From RGIG8775 sp045537235 (GTDB lineage Bacteria; Bacillota; Clostridia; Oscillospirales; CAG-272): a stretch of DNA of 8,401 nt. A program made the translations under genes and the position numbers. The stretch is from contig JAZSPB010000003.1 of assembly GCA_045537235.1 (NCBI GenBank), forward strand, positions 1 to 8,401, in the 5' to 3' direction. Position 1 is the first letter of the stretch. The number at the start of each line of letters is the position of its first letter. The notes under the pieces are model-generated. The model was given only the letters and a program-made list of their open reading frames with translations. It had not been told where the DNA came from and ran no database searches. Shown here one piece after another: positions 1 through 5,502 of the stretch.

Positions 1-160
1 CCCGCAAAAACTTTTGATCCGCCCCCCTGCTGTATGTTAGCGCGGACATTGCAAACCCCATAGGGTGCAGTGTGTTCGCTCTAAATTCAGTAGGGGGGGC
101 GGATCAAAAGTTTTTTGCGGAGCTTTTTTTCAAAAAAGCGACCCCCGCGCCCGCAGGCGC
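1..160 (+). repeat. Long palindromic repeat element, copy 1 (left end cut by window edge)
   Basis: The right arm (91-160) pairs with the arm fragment at 1-27 around a core of about 63 bp. The outer end reads CCCGCAGGCGC at 150-160, the same end sequence as the other two copies. The inner part of each arm carries GATCCGCCCCC where copies 2 and 3 have CTATTGCGCCC, and the opposite arm carries the matching complement (GGGGGCGGATC), so base pairing is kept despite the change. The core holds a weaker version of the inner hairpin: GCGGACAT near 42-49 against GTGTTCGC at 72-79, which pair with two G-U wobbles in RNA. Core orientation is the same as copy 2. Its right end lies 2 bp from the stop codon of the WG-repeat lipoprotein gene. 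The left end is outside the window. Confidence 0.88.
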
Positions 161-162
161 AA

Positions 163-2007
163 TCAATCATAGATCTGATAAATCTCGTCGGGGGATATTT
201 GACCGGGGAAGTCGTAGAGGAGTTCGCCGTTTTCGTCCAGAAGGACGTGGCGATCGCCCCGAAGGGCGAAGGTGAAGACGGTGTTGTCTTGGTCGATGAG
301 GGTATATTGGGATTGGGTTTGAGCGAGGATGAACCGGGATTCGCTTGTGAAGGGGGCAGAGTCGTATTCGCCGGGGAGAAATTCTCCGGTGCCGAGGTCG
401 AAGATACGGTATGTGCTTCCGTTTTTGGTGATGAACCTGTTTTCGTAATAGGAGGAGTTGATCTCATCGTAGGCGCAGGGTAAAATTTCTTCGCCCATGT
501 CATCCAGCAGTCCGAATTTGCCGTTTTGCTTTACGCAGACGGTGTGACTTACATGATTGGTTTGGATGGCTTCGAACAGGCGGACTCTACCGCTTCCGTC
601 GCTCAAGACGTTACCGGCTTTGCTCGTAAAGGCGCAGGCGCGTTCCGAGATGATGCTCATGATGATGCGCGGTTTATCGGCTAACTCGGTCAGCATTTTG
701 CCGTCGGTGTTTAAGATGCCGAATTGAGAACCGATTCGAACCGACAAGATTCCGTTCGCGCCGATTTCCAGCACTTTGACATCGGAAATTGGCGAAAGAA
801 GGGTGTTTCCTTCCAGGTCGATGACGCTGACCTGATTGTCGAGGGTGAGCGCGATATAGGGGTAGGAGGAGGCGCCGGAGTCATCCACCTTGATGCCGTC
901 ATACTTCGGCTCAAGGAAATAGTTGCCTTGCGTGTCGATCATGCCCCATTTTCCGCCCACTTTGACGCAGGCGTATCCGTTGCGGAACGTCGAGGTCTCT
1001 TCAAACTGCGGCTCAACGACATATTCCAAGCTTTTGTTCATGTAGCCGTATTTTCCGTCCACCGAAACCGACAGAAGCTCGCCGCTACTTTCAATGTGGC
1101 CAAAGCCTTCTTCCAACACGCGGTCGCCGTTTTCATCGATGATGTAGTACCACGGGCAGTCGTAGCCCTCGGGGTGCGGCGCTGAGAGGAGATAATATTT
1201 GCCGAGGAAGGGGGAGACGTTGGTTCCTTCCAATCCCGAGAGCAGCATTTTGCCGTTGGGGTCGATTATGCCGCAGGTATATTGGGTCTTGTCTCCGACC
1301 GTTGTTTCATTGACGAAAGTCAGATGACCGAGGACGGATGCTTCCTTGAGGTGATCAAATTGCGGCTCATATTTCCAAGAGCCGTCCAGTGTCAAGACAC
1401 CGAATTTCCCGTTTTGCTTCACTTTGATTACATTCGCATTGTCACGGAGCGGAAAAGCGATTTCCTCGTAGACAGCTTCCAGCAGGATAGTGCCGTCGGT
1501 TGCGATCAGACCGTACAAGTCATCTTTTTTCACCGTGAAAACCTGTTTCTCAAAATCGTAGATAACACTGTCGTATGTGCCTTCGATGACGGGAAGACCC
1601 AGGTGGTTGACATATTGAGCCGTGCCGTCTTCCATGCACAGATAACAGCATATGTCCTCGATGAAACCGGGCTTTTTCTCATAGCGTGCCTCGGAGGTGT
1701 ATTGACCCTCCTTGTCGATCCAGCCCCACAAGCCGTTATGCTTGACCAGAGCGGTGCCCTTCTTGTTGAAACGGAAATCCGCCTCTTCAAATTGCGGAAG
1801 AATAACGAACTCTCCCGTCCTGTCGATATACCCCCACCGTTCATTAGTGCAGACCGCCAACAGCTCATTTTCAAACAGCCGATCGACGATCTCTTCATAC
1901 CCGTTCTCTGTCTCTGTGCTCTCGGTCTCTTGCGTTTCACTCGTGCCGCAAGACACAAAAACCGCCAAAAGAAGCAAGAGAACTGCCATTGCCCATGTTT
2001 TCTTCAT
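163..2007 (-). CDS. WG-repeat lipoprotein, surface-anchored, function unknown
   Basis: A 614-residue protein. The N-terminus MKKTWAM, a Leu-rich stretch and Cys20 (FVSC) form a lipoprotein signal peptide, although Phe at -3 is not the usual Leu. A Thr/Glu/Ser-rich linker covers residues 21-36. The rest is built of degenerate beta-repeats of the WG type (short units of the form [W/Y/F]G-hydrophobic-D-x-x-G). The clearest centres are W58-G59, W94-G95, Y165-G166, F202-G203, Y320-G321, W354-G355, F429-G430 and F498-G499, spaced about 36 residues or multiples. WG-repeat proteins are common in Clostridia and Bacteroidetes. Their molecular role is mostly unknown and is often presumed to be binding at the surface. 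An in-frame upstream start exists at 2115, but that 36-residue extension is encoded by repeat copy 2 and precedes the signal peptide, so the start at 2007 with an AAAGGTGG site is preferred. Monocistronic on the minus strand. Confidence 0.9.
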   Translation of the reverse strand: MKKTWAMAVLLLLLAVFVSCGTSETQETESTETENGYEEIVDRLFENELLAVCTNERWGYIDRTGEFVILPQFEEADFRFNKKGTALVKHNGLWGWIDKEGQYTSEARYEKKPGFIEDICCYLCMEDGTAQYVNHLGLPVIEGTYDSVIYDFEKQVFTVKKDDLYGLIATDGTILLEAVYEEIAFPLRDNANVIKVKQNGKFGVLTLDGSWKYEPQFDHLKEASVLGHLTFVNETTVGDKTQYTCGIIDPNGKMLLSGLEGTNVSPFLGKYYLLSAPHPEGYDCPWYYIIDENGDRVLEEGFGHIESSGELLSVSVDGKYGYMNKSLEYVVEPQFEETSTFRNGYACVKVGGKWGMIDTQGNYFLEPKYDGIKVDDSGASSYPYIALTLDNQVSVIDLEGNTLLSPISDVKVLEIGANGILSVRIGSQFGILNTDGKMLTELADKPRIIMSIISERACAFTSKAGNVLSDGSGRVRLFEAIQTNHVSHTVCVKQNGKFGLLDDMGEEILPCAYDEINSSYYENRFITKNGSTYRIFDLGTGEFLPGEYDSAPFTSESRFILAQTQSQYTLIDQDNTVFTFALRGDRHVLLDENGELLYDFPGQISPDEIYQIYD

Positions 2008-2014
2008 AAAATAC

Positions 2015-2022
2015 CCACCTTT
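2015..2022 (-). promoter_or_regulatory. Ribosome binding site deciding the start of the WG lipoprotein
   Basis: The minus strand reads AAAGGTGG followed by 7 nt and ATG at 2007. It lies outside the repeat, whose foot is at 2031, so translation initiation sits about 8 nt downstream of a potential giant hairpin in the mRNA. Confidence 0.7.
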
Positions 2023-2030
2023 CTCAAGTT

Positions 2031-2226
2031 CGCCTGCGGGCGGGGGAGGTCGCTTTTTGAAAAAAGCTCCGCAAAAAACTTTTCTATTGCGCCCTTTTGC
2101 AATGGGTGCGAACATGGCAATCCCCCAAAGAGGGGGCAGTATGTTCGCTCAAACACCCGATGGGCGCAATAGAAAAGTTTTTGCGGAGCTTTTTTCAAAA
2201 AGCGACCTCCCCCGCGCCCGCAGGCG
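2031..2226 (-). repeat. Long palindromic repeat element, copy 2 (in the 5' leader of the WG gene)
   Basis: The left arm 2031-2094 and right arm 2162-2226 are inverted repeats differing by one extra C and one homopolymer length. Outer ends are CGCCTGCGGG and CCCGCAGGCG. The core (2095-2161) contains a second dyad, GCGAACAT (2108-2115) with ATGTTCGC (2141-2148), enclosing CCCCC/GGGGG. The inner stem of the arms is flanked by A- and T-tracts, and each arm also holds a small dyad around GCTTTTTTCAAAAAGC. The copy lies between the WG promoter and the WG ribosome binding site and so should be transcribed as part of the WG 5' leader. Same core orientation as copy 1. No clear target-site duplication. 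Confidence 0.93.
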
Positions 2227-2250
2227 CCCCCTGTTAAATTTTGTAATTTT

Positions 2251-2279
2251 ATTATACCACAAAATGGTGAGGTTGTCAA
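2251..2279 (-). promoter_or_regulatory. Consensus SigA-type promoter for the WG lipoprotein gene
   Basis: On the minus strand: -35 TTGACA (complement of 2274-2279), a 17-bp spacer, and -10 TATAAT (complement of 2251-2256). Both hexamers match consensus exactly. The predicted transcript starts near 2244, passes through repeat copy 2 and reaches the WG start codon at 2007, giving a leader of roughly 235 nt. Confidence 0.85.
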
Positions 2280-2290
2280 GGGGGGACGCA

Positions 2291-2314
2291 TCGGCATTGG
2301 TGAACGCCGACCAT
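2291..2314. promoter_or_regulatory. Possible operator dyad between divergent promoters
   Basis: Two overlapping short dyads are visible: TCGGC (2291-2295) with GCCGA (2306-2310), and TGGT (2298-2301) with ACCA (2310-2313). They sit between the two back-to-back -35 elements (2274-2279 and 2328-2333), where a regulator could affect both transcripts. The LysR-type protein encoded at 3071-3994 is an obvious candidate. The dyads are short and could arise by chance. Confidence 0.25.
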
Positions 2315-2327
2315 CGGTTTTCCGTAT

Positions 2328-2356
2328 TTTACTTTTGGGGCGATTTGTGCTACAAT
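2328..2356 (+). promoter_or_regulatory. Promoter for the DUF554-lysR operon
   Basis: -35 TTTACT (4 of 6 matches), 17-bp spacer, -10 TACAAT at 2351-2356 (5 of 6). The predicted start is near 2363, leaving a short leader of about 23 nt with the GAGGAGGG ribosome binding site at 2370-2377 ahead of the ATG at 2386. It is divergent from the WG promoter. Confidence 0.7.
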
Positions 2357-2385
2357 AGACTCATATTCCGAGGAGGGAAGGGAAA

Positions 2386-3066
2386 ATGGGTATTTTGGTC
2401 AATGCTTGCACCATTGTTTTCGGGGGGCTGCTCGGCAGCTTGCTGAAGAGCAAGGTCAACATGAAAAATAATGGGATCTTCGGCATTTGCGTTGTCATCA
2501 TCAGCGCGGTGGGCGTGATCGAGAATCTTTTTGATGTGACGGGCGGCGATTTGAAGAGCGATCATATTTTTGTGGTGGTATTCGCGCTTTTGGTCGGGTA
2601 TATTGTGGGGGAGCGGCTTCGGTTGGAGGATCGGCTCAGTGGGTTTTCGGGCGGCGGACAGACGGGGGCTTTTGTCGATGCGTCGCTGTTTTTCGGGATC
2701 GGCGGTCTTCAGATCTGCGGTCCCATTCTGCTGGCTTTGCAGAATGACAGCTCCCAGCTCTATCTGAAAAGCATGATCGACTTTCCCTTTGCGCTCATGT
2801 TTGGGGCGGTGTACGGCAGGGCAGTGGCGCTTTCCTGCTTGCCTGTGGCGGCACTTCAGGTCATTATTGCGGTGACGGCATGGCTTTTAGGCGCGTTTAT
2901 CAGCGATGCTATGCTGAGTCAGCTTTGCTCCATCGGTTATATCATTCTCTTTTTCAGCGGCTTCAATCTGCTTTGCGAGGCGAAGCACAAAATCAAAAAT
3001 ATCAATATGATCCCCGCCATTGTGGTGATCATACTGTACAACTCGATCATAGATCTTTGGAGGTGA
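2386..3066 (+). CDS. DUF554 family integral membrane protein
   Basis: A 226-residue, very hydrophobic protein matching the DUF554 family (E. coli YqgA / B. subtilis YdfK type), whose usual length is about 220-240, so it appears full length. Visible family features are the N-terminal GG-containing helix (MGILVNACTIVFGGLLGSLL), a GYIVGERLRLEDRL segment at 71-84 like the family's G-E-x-L-x-x-E motif, the Gly-rich helix FFGIGGLQICGP at 102-113, and K128-S-M-I-D132 followed by a GRAVALSCLP stretch at 144-153. About six or seven membrane segments are likely. The function is uncharacterised and transport is often suspected. The start is set by a strong GAGGAGGG site. The stop codon (3064-3066) overlaps the ribosome binding site of the regulator gene 4 nt downstream, so the two are almost certainly co-transcribed. 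Confidence 0.92.
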   Translation: MGILVNACTIVFGGLLGSLLKSKVNMKNNGIFGICVVIISAVGVIENLFDVTGGDLKSDHIFVVVFALLVGYIVGERLRLEDRLSGFSGGGQTGAFVDASLFFGIGGLQICGPILLALQNDSSQLYLKSMIDFPFALMFGAVYGRAVALSCLPVAALQVIIAVTAWLLGAFISDAMLSQLCSIGYIILFFSGFNLLCEAKHKIKNINMIPAIVVIILYNSIIDLWR

Positions 3067-3070
3067 TCCC

Positions 3071-3994
3071 ATGACCATACAACAATGCAAATACATTCTC
3101 GGTATTGCCAAGGCAGGCTCCTTCAGTGAGGCCGCCAAGCAGCTTTTTGTGGCACAGTCGGCACTTTCGGGCAGTGTCAAAATGCTGGAGCAGGAGATGA
3201 ATATCAAAATTTTCGAGCGCTCTAAAAACGGTGTCTTTCTCACCGCCGAGGGCGCGGAATTTGTCCGATATGCCGAACAGATCGTGACGCAGAACGACTT
3301 GATCGTTGACCGATACAGCGCGTCCGCCGAGCGGCAACGTCTGTATGTGTCCACCCAGCATTATGACTTCGTGGCCGACCTGTTTTGCCGCCTGCTTCGG
3401 GAGACCGAGGAGGAATATGACTTTTCCCTCCGCGAAATCCAGACCTACGAGGTGATCCGTGAGGTGGAGACCGCCTACAGTGACATCGGCATCATTGCCA
3501 TCAAGGACAACGATTTTGACGTGATGAATCGCTATCTTCACAAGCGCGGCGTTGTTTTCACACAGCTTTTTCGAGTTCCGCCCCATGTGTTTGCCCGCCG
3601 AGGACACCCCCTCTCCGAGAAACAACGGCTGACATATGAGTACCTCAAGCCCTTCCCCTACGTTTCCTACGAGCAGGGTGCCCACAGCAGCTCGTTTTTC
3701 ACCGAAGAGCTGGTCAATGACCTCTGCATAAGCAAGCACGTCGAGATCAGCGACCGAGCCACTCTGATGAATGTCCTCCTGACCACCGACTGCTACACCG
3801 TCGGCACGGGAATCATGCCCTCCGCCCTCAACGACGGAAAAATCGTCTGCATCCCCCTCGAGAGTGACGCCTTCTATTGCATCGGCTATATCCTGCGCGC
3901 CGATCGCAAAAAATCGCCCCTCACCGAATCCCTCATCGCCCTCCTGAATGACTTTGCCAAGGGGCGCCTGCGGGCGGGGGAGGTCGCTTTTTGA
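3071..3994 (+). CDS. LysR-family transcriptional regulator with repeat-derived C-terminus
   Basis: A 307-residue LysR-type regulator. Residues 1-65 form the winged helix-turn-helix (SFSEAAKQLFVAQSALSGSV at 17-36, then MLEQEMNIKIFER and the LTAEG wing). Residues 66-86 form the linker helix, and about 90-296 the two-lobed effector-binding domain (YSDIGIIAI at 136-144, ARRGHPL at 175-181, GTGIMPS at 245-251). The effector cannot be predicted. The ribosome binding site GGAGGTGAT overlaps the stop of the DUF554 gene, so the regulator probably controls that protein or itself. Oddity: repeat copy 3 begins at 3961, so the last ten residues (298-307, GRLRAGEVAF) and the TGA stop come from the repeat. 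Joining 3960 directly to 4164 gives ...FAKT-stop, so the ancestral protein may have ended one residue after K297. The effector domain looks complete and activity is probably retained. Confidence 0.93.
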   Translation: MTIQQCKYILGIAKAGSFSEAAKQLFVAQSALSGSVKMLEQEMNIKIFERSKNGVFLTAEGAEFVRYAEQIVTQNDLIVDRYSASAERQRLYVSTQHYDFVADLFCRLLRETEEEYDFSLREIQTYEVIREVETAYSDIGIIAIKDNDFDVMNRYLHKRGVVFTQLFRVPPHVFARRGHPLSEKQRLTYEYLKPFPYVSYEQGAHSSSFFTEELVNDLCISKHVEISDRATLMNVLLTTDCYTVGTGIMPSALNDGKIVCIPLESDAFYCIGYILRADRKKSPLTESLIALLNDFAKGRLRAGEVAF

Positions 3995-4163
3995 AAAAAG
4001 CTCCGCAAAAACTTTTCTATTGCGCCCATGCGAAATTAGAGCGAACATACTGCCCCCCATGGGGTACCGCTATGTTCGCACCCGTTGCAAAAGGGCGCAA
4101 TAGAAAAGTTTTTTGCGGAGCTTTTTTTCAAAAAAGCGACCTCCCCGCGCCCGCAGGCGCCCC
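3961..4163 (+). repeat. Long palindromic repeat element, copy 3 (inserted in the lysR 3' end)
   Basis: A 203-bp copy with the best-defined ends: GGGGCGCCTG at 3961-3970 and its exact complement CAGGCGCCCC at 4154-4163. Arms (3961-4027 and 4093-4163) differ by one C and by single-base changes in homopolymer length. The core dyad is GCGAACAT (4041-4048) with ATGTTCGC (4072-4079), enclosing CCCC/GGGG. The core is reversed relative to copies 1 and 2: its complement reads ...GCGAACATAGCGGTACCCC..., which aligns with copy 2 from 2108. The left end overlaps the lysR coding region. Flanking bases are AA on both sides, so a 2-bp duplication is possible but unproven. It contains no coding sequence of its own and may act as the operon's terminator. 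Confidence 0.94.
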
Positions 4164-4172
4164 AACGTGAAT

Positions 4173-4204
4173 ATTTTTATAGAGTTTGGGAGGATTTTTA
4201 TAGA
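4173..4204 (+). repeat. Paired 11-bp direct repeat ATTTTTATAGA upstream of the fucosidase gene
   Basis: ATTTTTATAGA occurs at 4173-4183 and again at 4194-4204, a 21-bp period (two helical turns). A looser match (ATTTTATAG) lies at 4259-4267. They lie between repeat copy 3 and the fucosidase promoter. They could be a protein binding array or old 3' sequence of the lysR operon; the sequence does not decide. Confidence 0.35.
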
Positions 4205-4297
4205 AAAGGGGGAAGAAATCTTGTATAATGAAAGAAGGTTTGGCGTGAAACAAACTGTATTTTATAGCCTCAAGGTATGCCCTTCTCCCGAATTTTG

Positions 4298-4326
4298 TTG
4301 ACAGCAAAAAGGAAAGATGATATAAT
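4298..4326 (+). promoter_or_regulatory. Consensus SigA-type promoter for the GH29 fucosidase gene
   Basis: TTGACA at 4298-4303, a 17-bp spacer and TATAAT at 4321-4326, both exact matches to consensus. Predicted start near 4333, giving a leader of about 78 nt before the ATG at 4411. A TATAAT at 4224-4229 has no convincing -35 and is not called. Confidence 0.85.
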
Positions 4327-4400
4327 AAAAAAAGAATATCATTCAAAGAAAAGAGGATGGGCAAGAGAAGGTGGGCATTACAAATCTCAAAGACAAAAAA

Positions 4401-4404
4401 GGAG
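4401..4404 (+). promoter_or_regulatory. Ribosome binding site deciding the fucosidase start
   Basis: AAAAAAGGAG ending at 4404 is 6 nt from the ATG at 4411. The earlier in-frame ATG at 4357 would add 18 residues and has GAAAAGAGG upstream at a tighter distance. The family usually begins close to the W/F-x-x-x-x-(F/Y)G-M-(F/M)-x-H-(F/W)-G motif, which favours 4411. Confidence 0.65.
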
Positions 4405-4410
4405 TTTCTC

Positions 4411-5448
4411 ATGAACAACATCGAATTCTTTTCCCAAGCCGGCTACGGCATGATGATGCACTTTGGTCTGTACTCCCTCCTCGGCGGTGAATACCGCGGT
4501 CAATACGGTCACCGCTATGCCGAGTGGGTCATGGCTCATTTTGCCATTCCCAACCGCGAATATGAGCAATTGGCATCCATCTTCAACCCCATCTGTTTCG
4601 ATGCCGACGCGATCATCAAATTTGCTCGCGACTGCGGCATGAAATATTTTGTAGTAACCACCAAGCATCACGACGGCTTTGCCATGTTCCACTCCAAAGT
4701 GGACAAGTATAACGTGGTAGATGCCACCCCCTGTCACCGTGATATTGTGGGTGAATTGGCGGAGGCCTGTGCCAAATACGGTCTGCGCTTGGGCTTTTAC
4801 TACTCCCAAGACCTCGACTGGCACGAAAAACACGGCGGCGGCTATCTGTCCGAGCCCATCAAATGCGCCGGTGTGACTTGGGAAAACAGTTGGGACTTTC
4901 CCAATAAAGAGGAAAAGGACTACTCCATCTGCTTCGAAAATAAGATCCTCCCCCAGATCGAGGAGATCATGACCTACTACGGTGACATATCCTTGGCATG
5001 GTTTGATATGCCCATGACCGTGAGCGCCGAGCAGAGTCAGCGCATTTTCGATACCGTCAAGCGCCTGCAACCCGAGTGCCTAATCAACTCTCGTCTCGGA
5101 AACGGCGCGTACGATTATGTGTCGCTTGGTGACAACGAGATCCCCGCCACGCGCGAGGAGTGGGAACGCATGACCCACGCGGATCCCAACAAGATCAATT
5201 ATAAGTCGATCAACGGCTTCAAGCCCAGCCGCTACGGTCTTTATGAGTCGGCTTGTACCCTCAATAAGTCTTGGGGCTTTTCCTACCGTGACCACGATTG
5301 GATCACGCCCGAAAAGCTGTACCAAAACAAAAAGCACCTGAACGAAATGGGCATCAACTATCTGGTCAATGTCGGCCCCGATCATTTGGGACGCATTCCC
5401 GGACCTTCGTTGGATATTCTCCGCGCCGCGGCGAAAATGGATAAGTAA
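4411..5448 (+). CDS. GH29 alpha-L-fucosidase, cytoplasmic, catalytic domain only
   Basis: A 345-residue protein covering the GH29 (beta/alpha)8 barrel. It hydrolyses alpha-linked L-fucose from glycans or oligosaccharides with retention of configuration. Visible family features are GYGMMMHFGLYS at 11-22, Y36-EWVM, the TTKHHDGFAMF block at 83-93 (two His of the fucose pocket), GFYYSQDLDW at 128-137, W197-F-D199-M with D199 the expected nucleophile, INSR at 225-228, and VNVGP at 319-323. The acid/base residue varies in this family; E279 in the YESACTLNKSWGF segment (278-290) is a candidate that I cannot confirm. No signal peptide, so it acts inside the cell on imported small substrates. It lacks the C-terminal beta-sandwich of most members (usually 420-500 residues), so it is short but reads through without breaks. 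An in-frame start at 4357 is possible. The M3 lipoprotein gene follows after 54 nt without a visible terminator. Confidence 0.9.
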   Translation: MNNIEFFSQAGYGMMMHFGLYSLLGGEYRGQYGHRYAEWVMAHFAIPNREYEQLASIFNPICFDADAIIKFARDCGMKYFVVTTKHHDGFAMFHSKVDKYNVVDATPCHRDIVGELAEACAKYGLRLGFYYSQDLDWHEKHGGGYLSEPIKCAGVTWENSWDFPNKEEKDYSICFENKILPQIEEIMTYYGDISLAWFDMPMTVSAEQSQRIFDTVKRLQPECLINSRLGNGAYDYVSLGDNEIPATREEWERMTHADPNKINYKSINGFKPSRYGLYESACTLNKSWGFSYRDHDWITPEKLYQNKKHLNEMGINYLVNVGPDHLGRIPGPSLDILRAAAKMDK

Positions 5449-5502
5449 AACCACACCGACCTCTCTGTTTCTTCACACTCTGCCACCCCAAAGGAGGAAA
5501 AT

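Noticed and set aside
2008..2115. N-terminal extension of the WG lipoprotein by 36 residues
   Set aside because: It is encoded by repeat copy 2, would bury the signal peptide, and a good ribosome binding site precedes the internal ATG at 2007.
1282..2172. Plus-strand open frame of 296 codons opposite the WG gene
   Set aside because: Shadow frame antisense to the WG lipoprotein that runs on into repeat copy 2; no initiation signals.
3047..4060. Long open frame of 337 codons on the minus strand opposite the LysR-type gene
   Set aside because: It lies wholly antisense to a clear regulator, starts inside repeat copy 3, has no ribosome binding site and its product (Gly/Asp/Val-rich) resembles no family. 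It is a shadow of the codon pattern of the real gene.
1..4163. CRISPR array or attachment sites
   Set aside because: The repeated unit is about 200 bp, palindromic and irregularly spaced by whole genes, with no short spacers, cas genes or integrase.
4113..4301. Short frame of 62 codons leaving repeat copy 3
   Set aside because: Its first 16 or so codons are the repeat arm read outward, like the frame starting at 115 beside copy 1. It has no ribosome binding site and ends within the fucosidase promoter.
4164..4410. Riboswitch in the fucosidase leader
   Set aside because: Only about 78 nt lie between the predicted transcript start and the ATG. The leader is A-rich with no stable stem or recognisable aptamer core.
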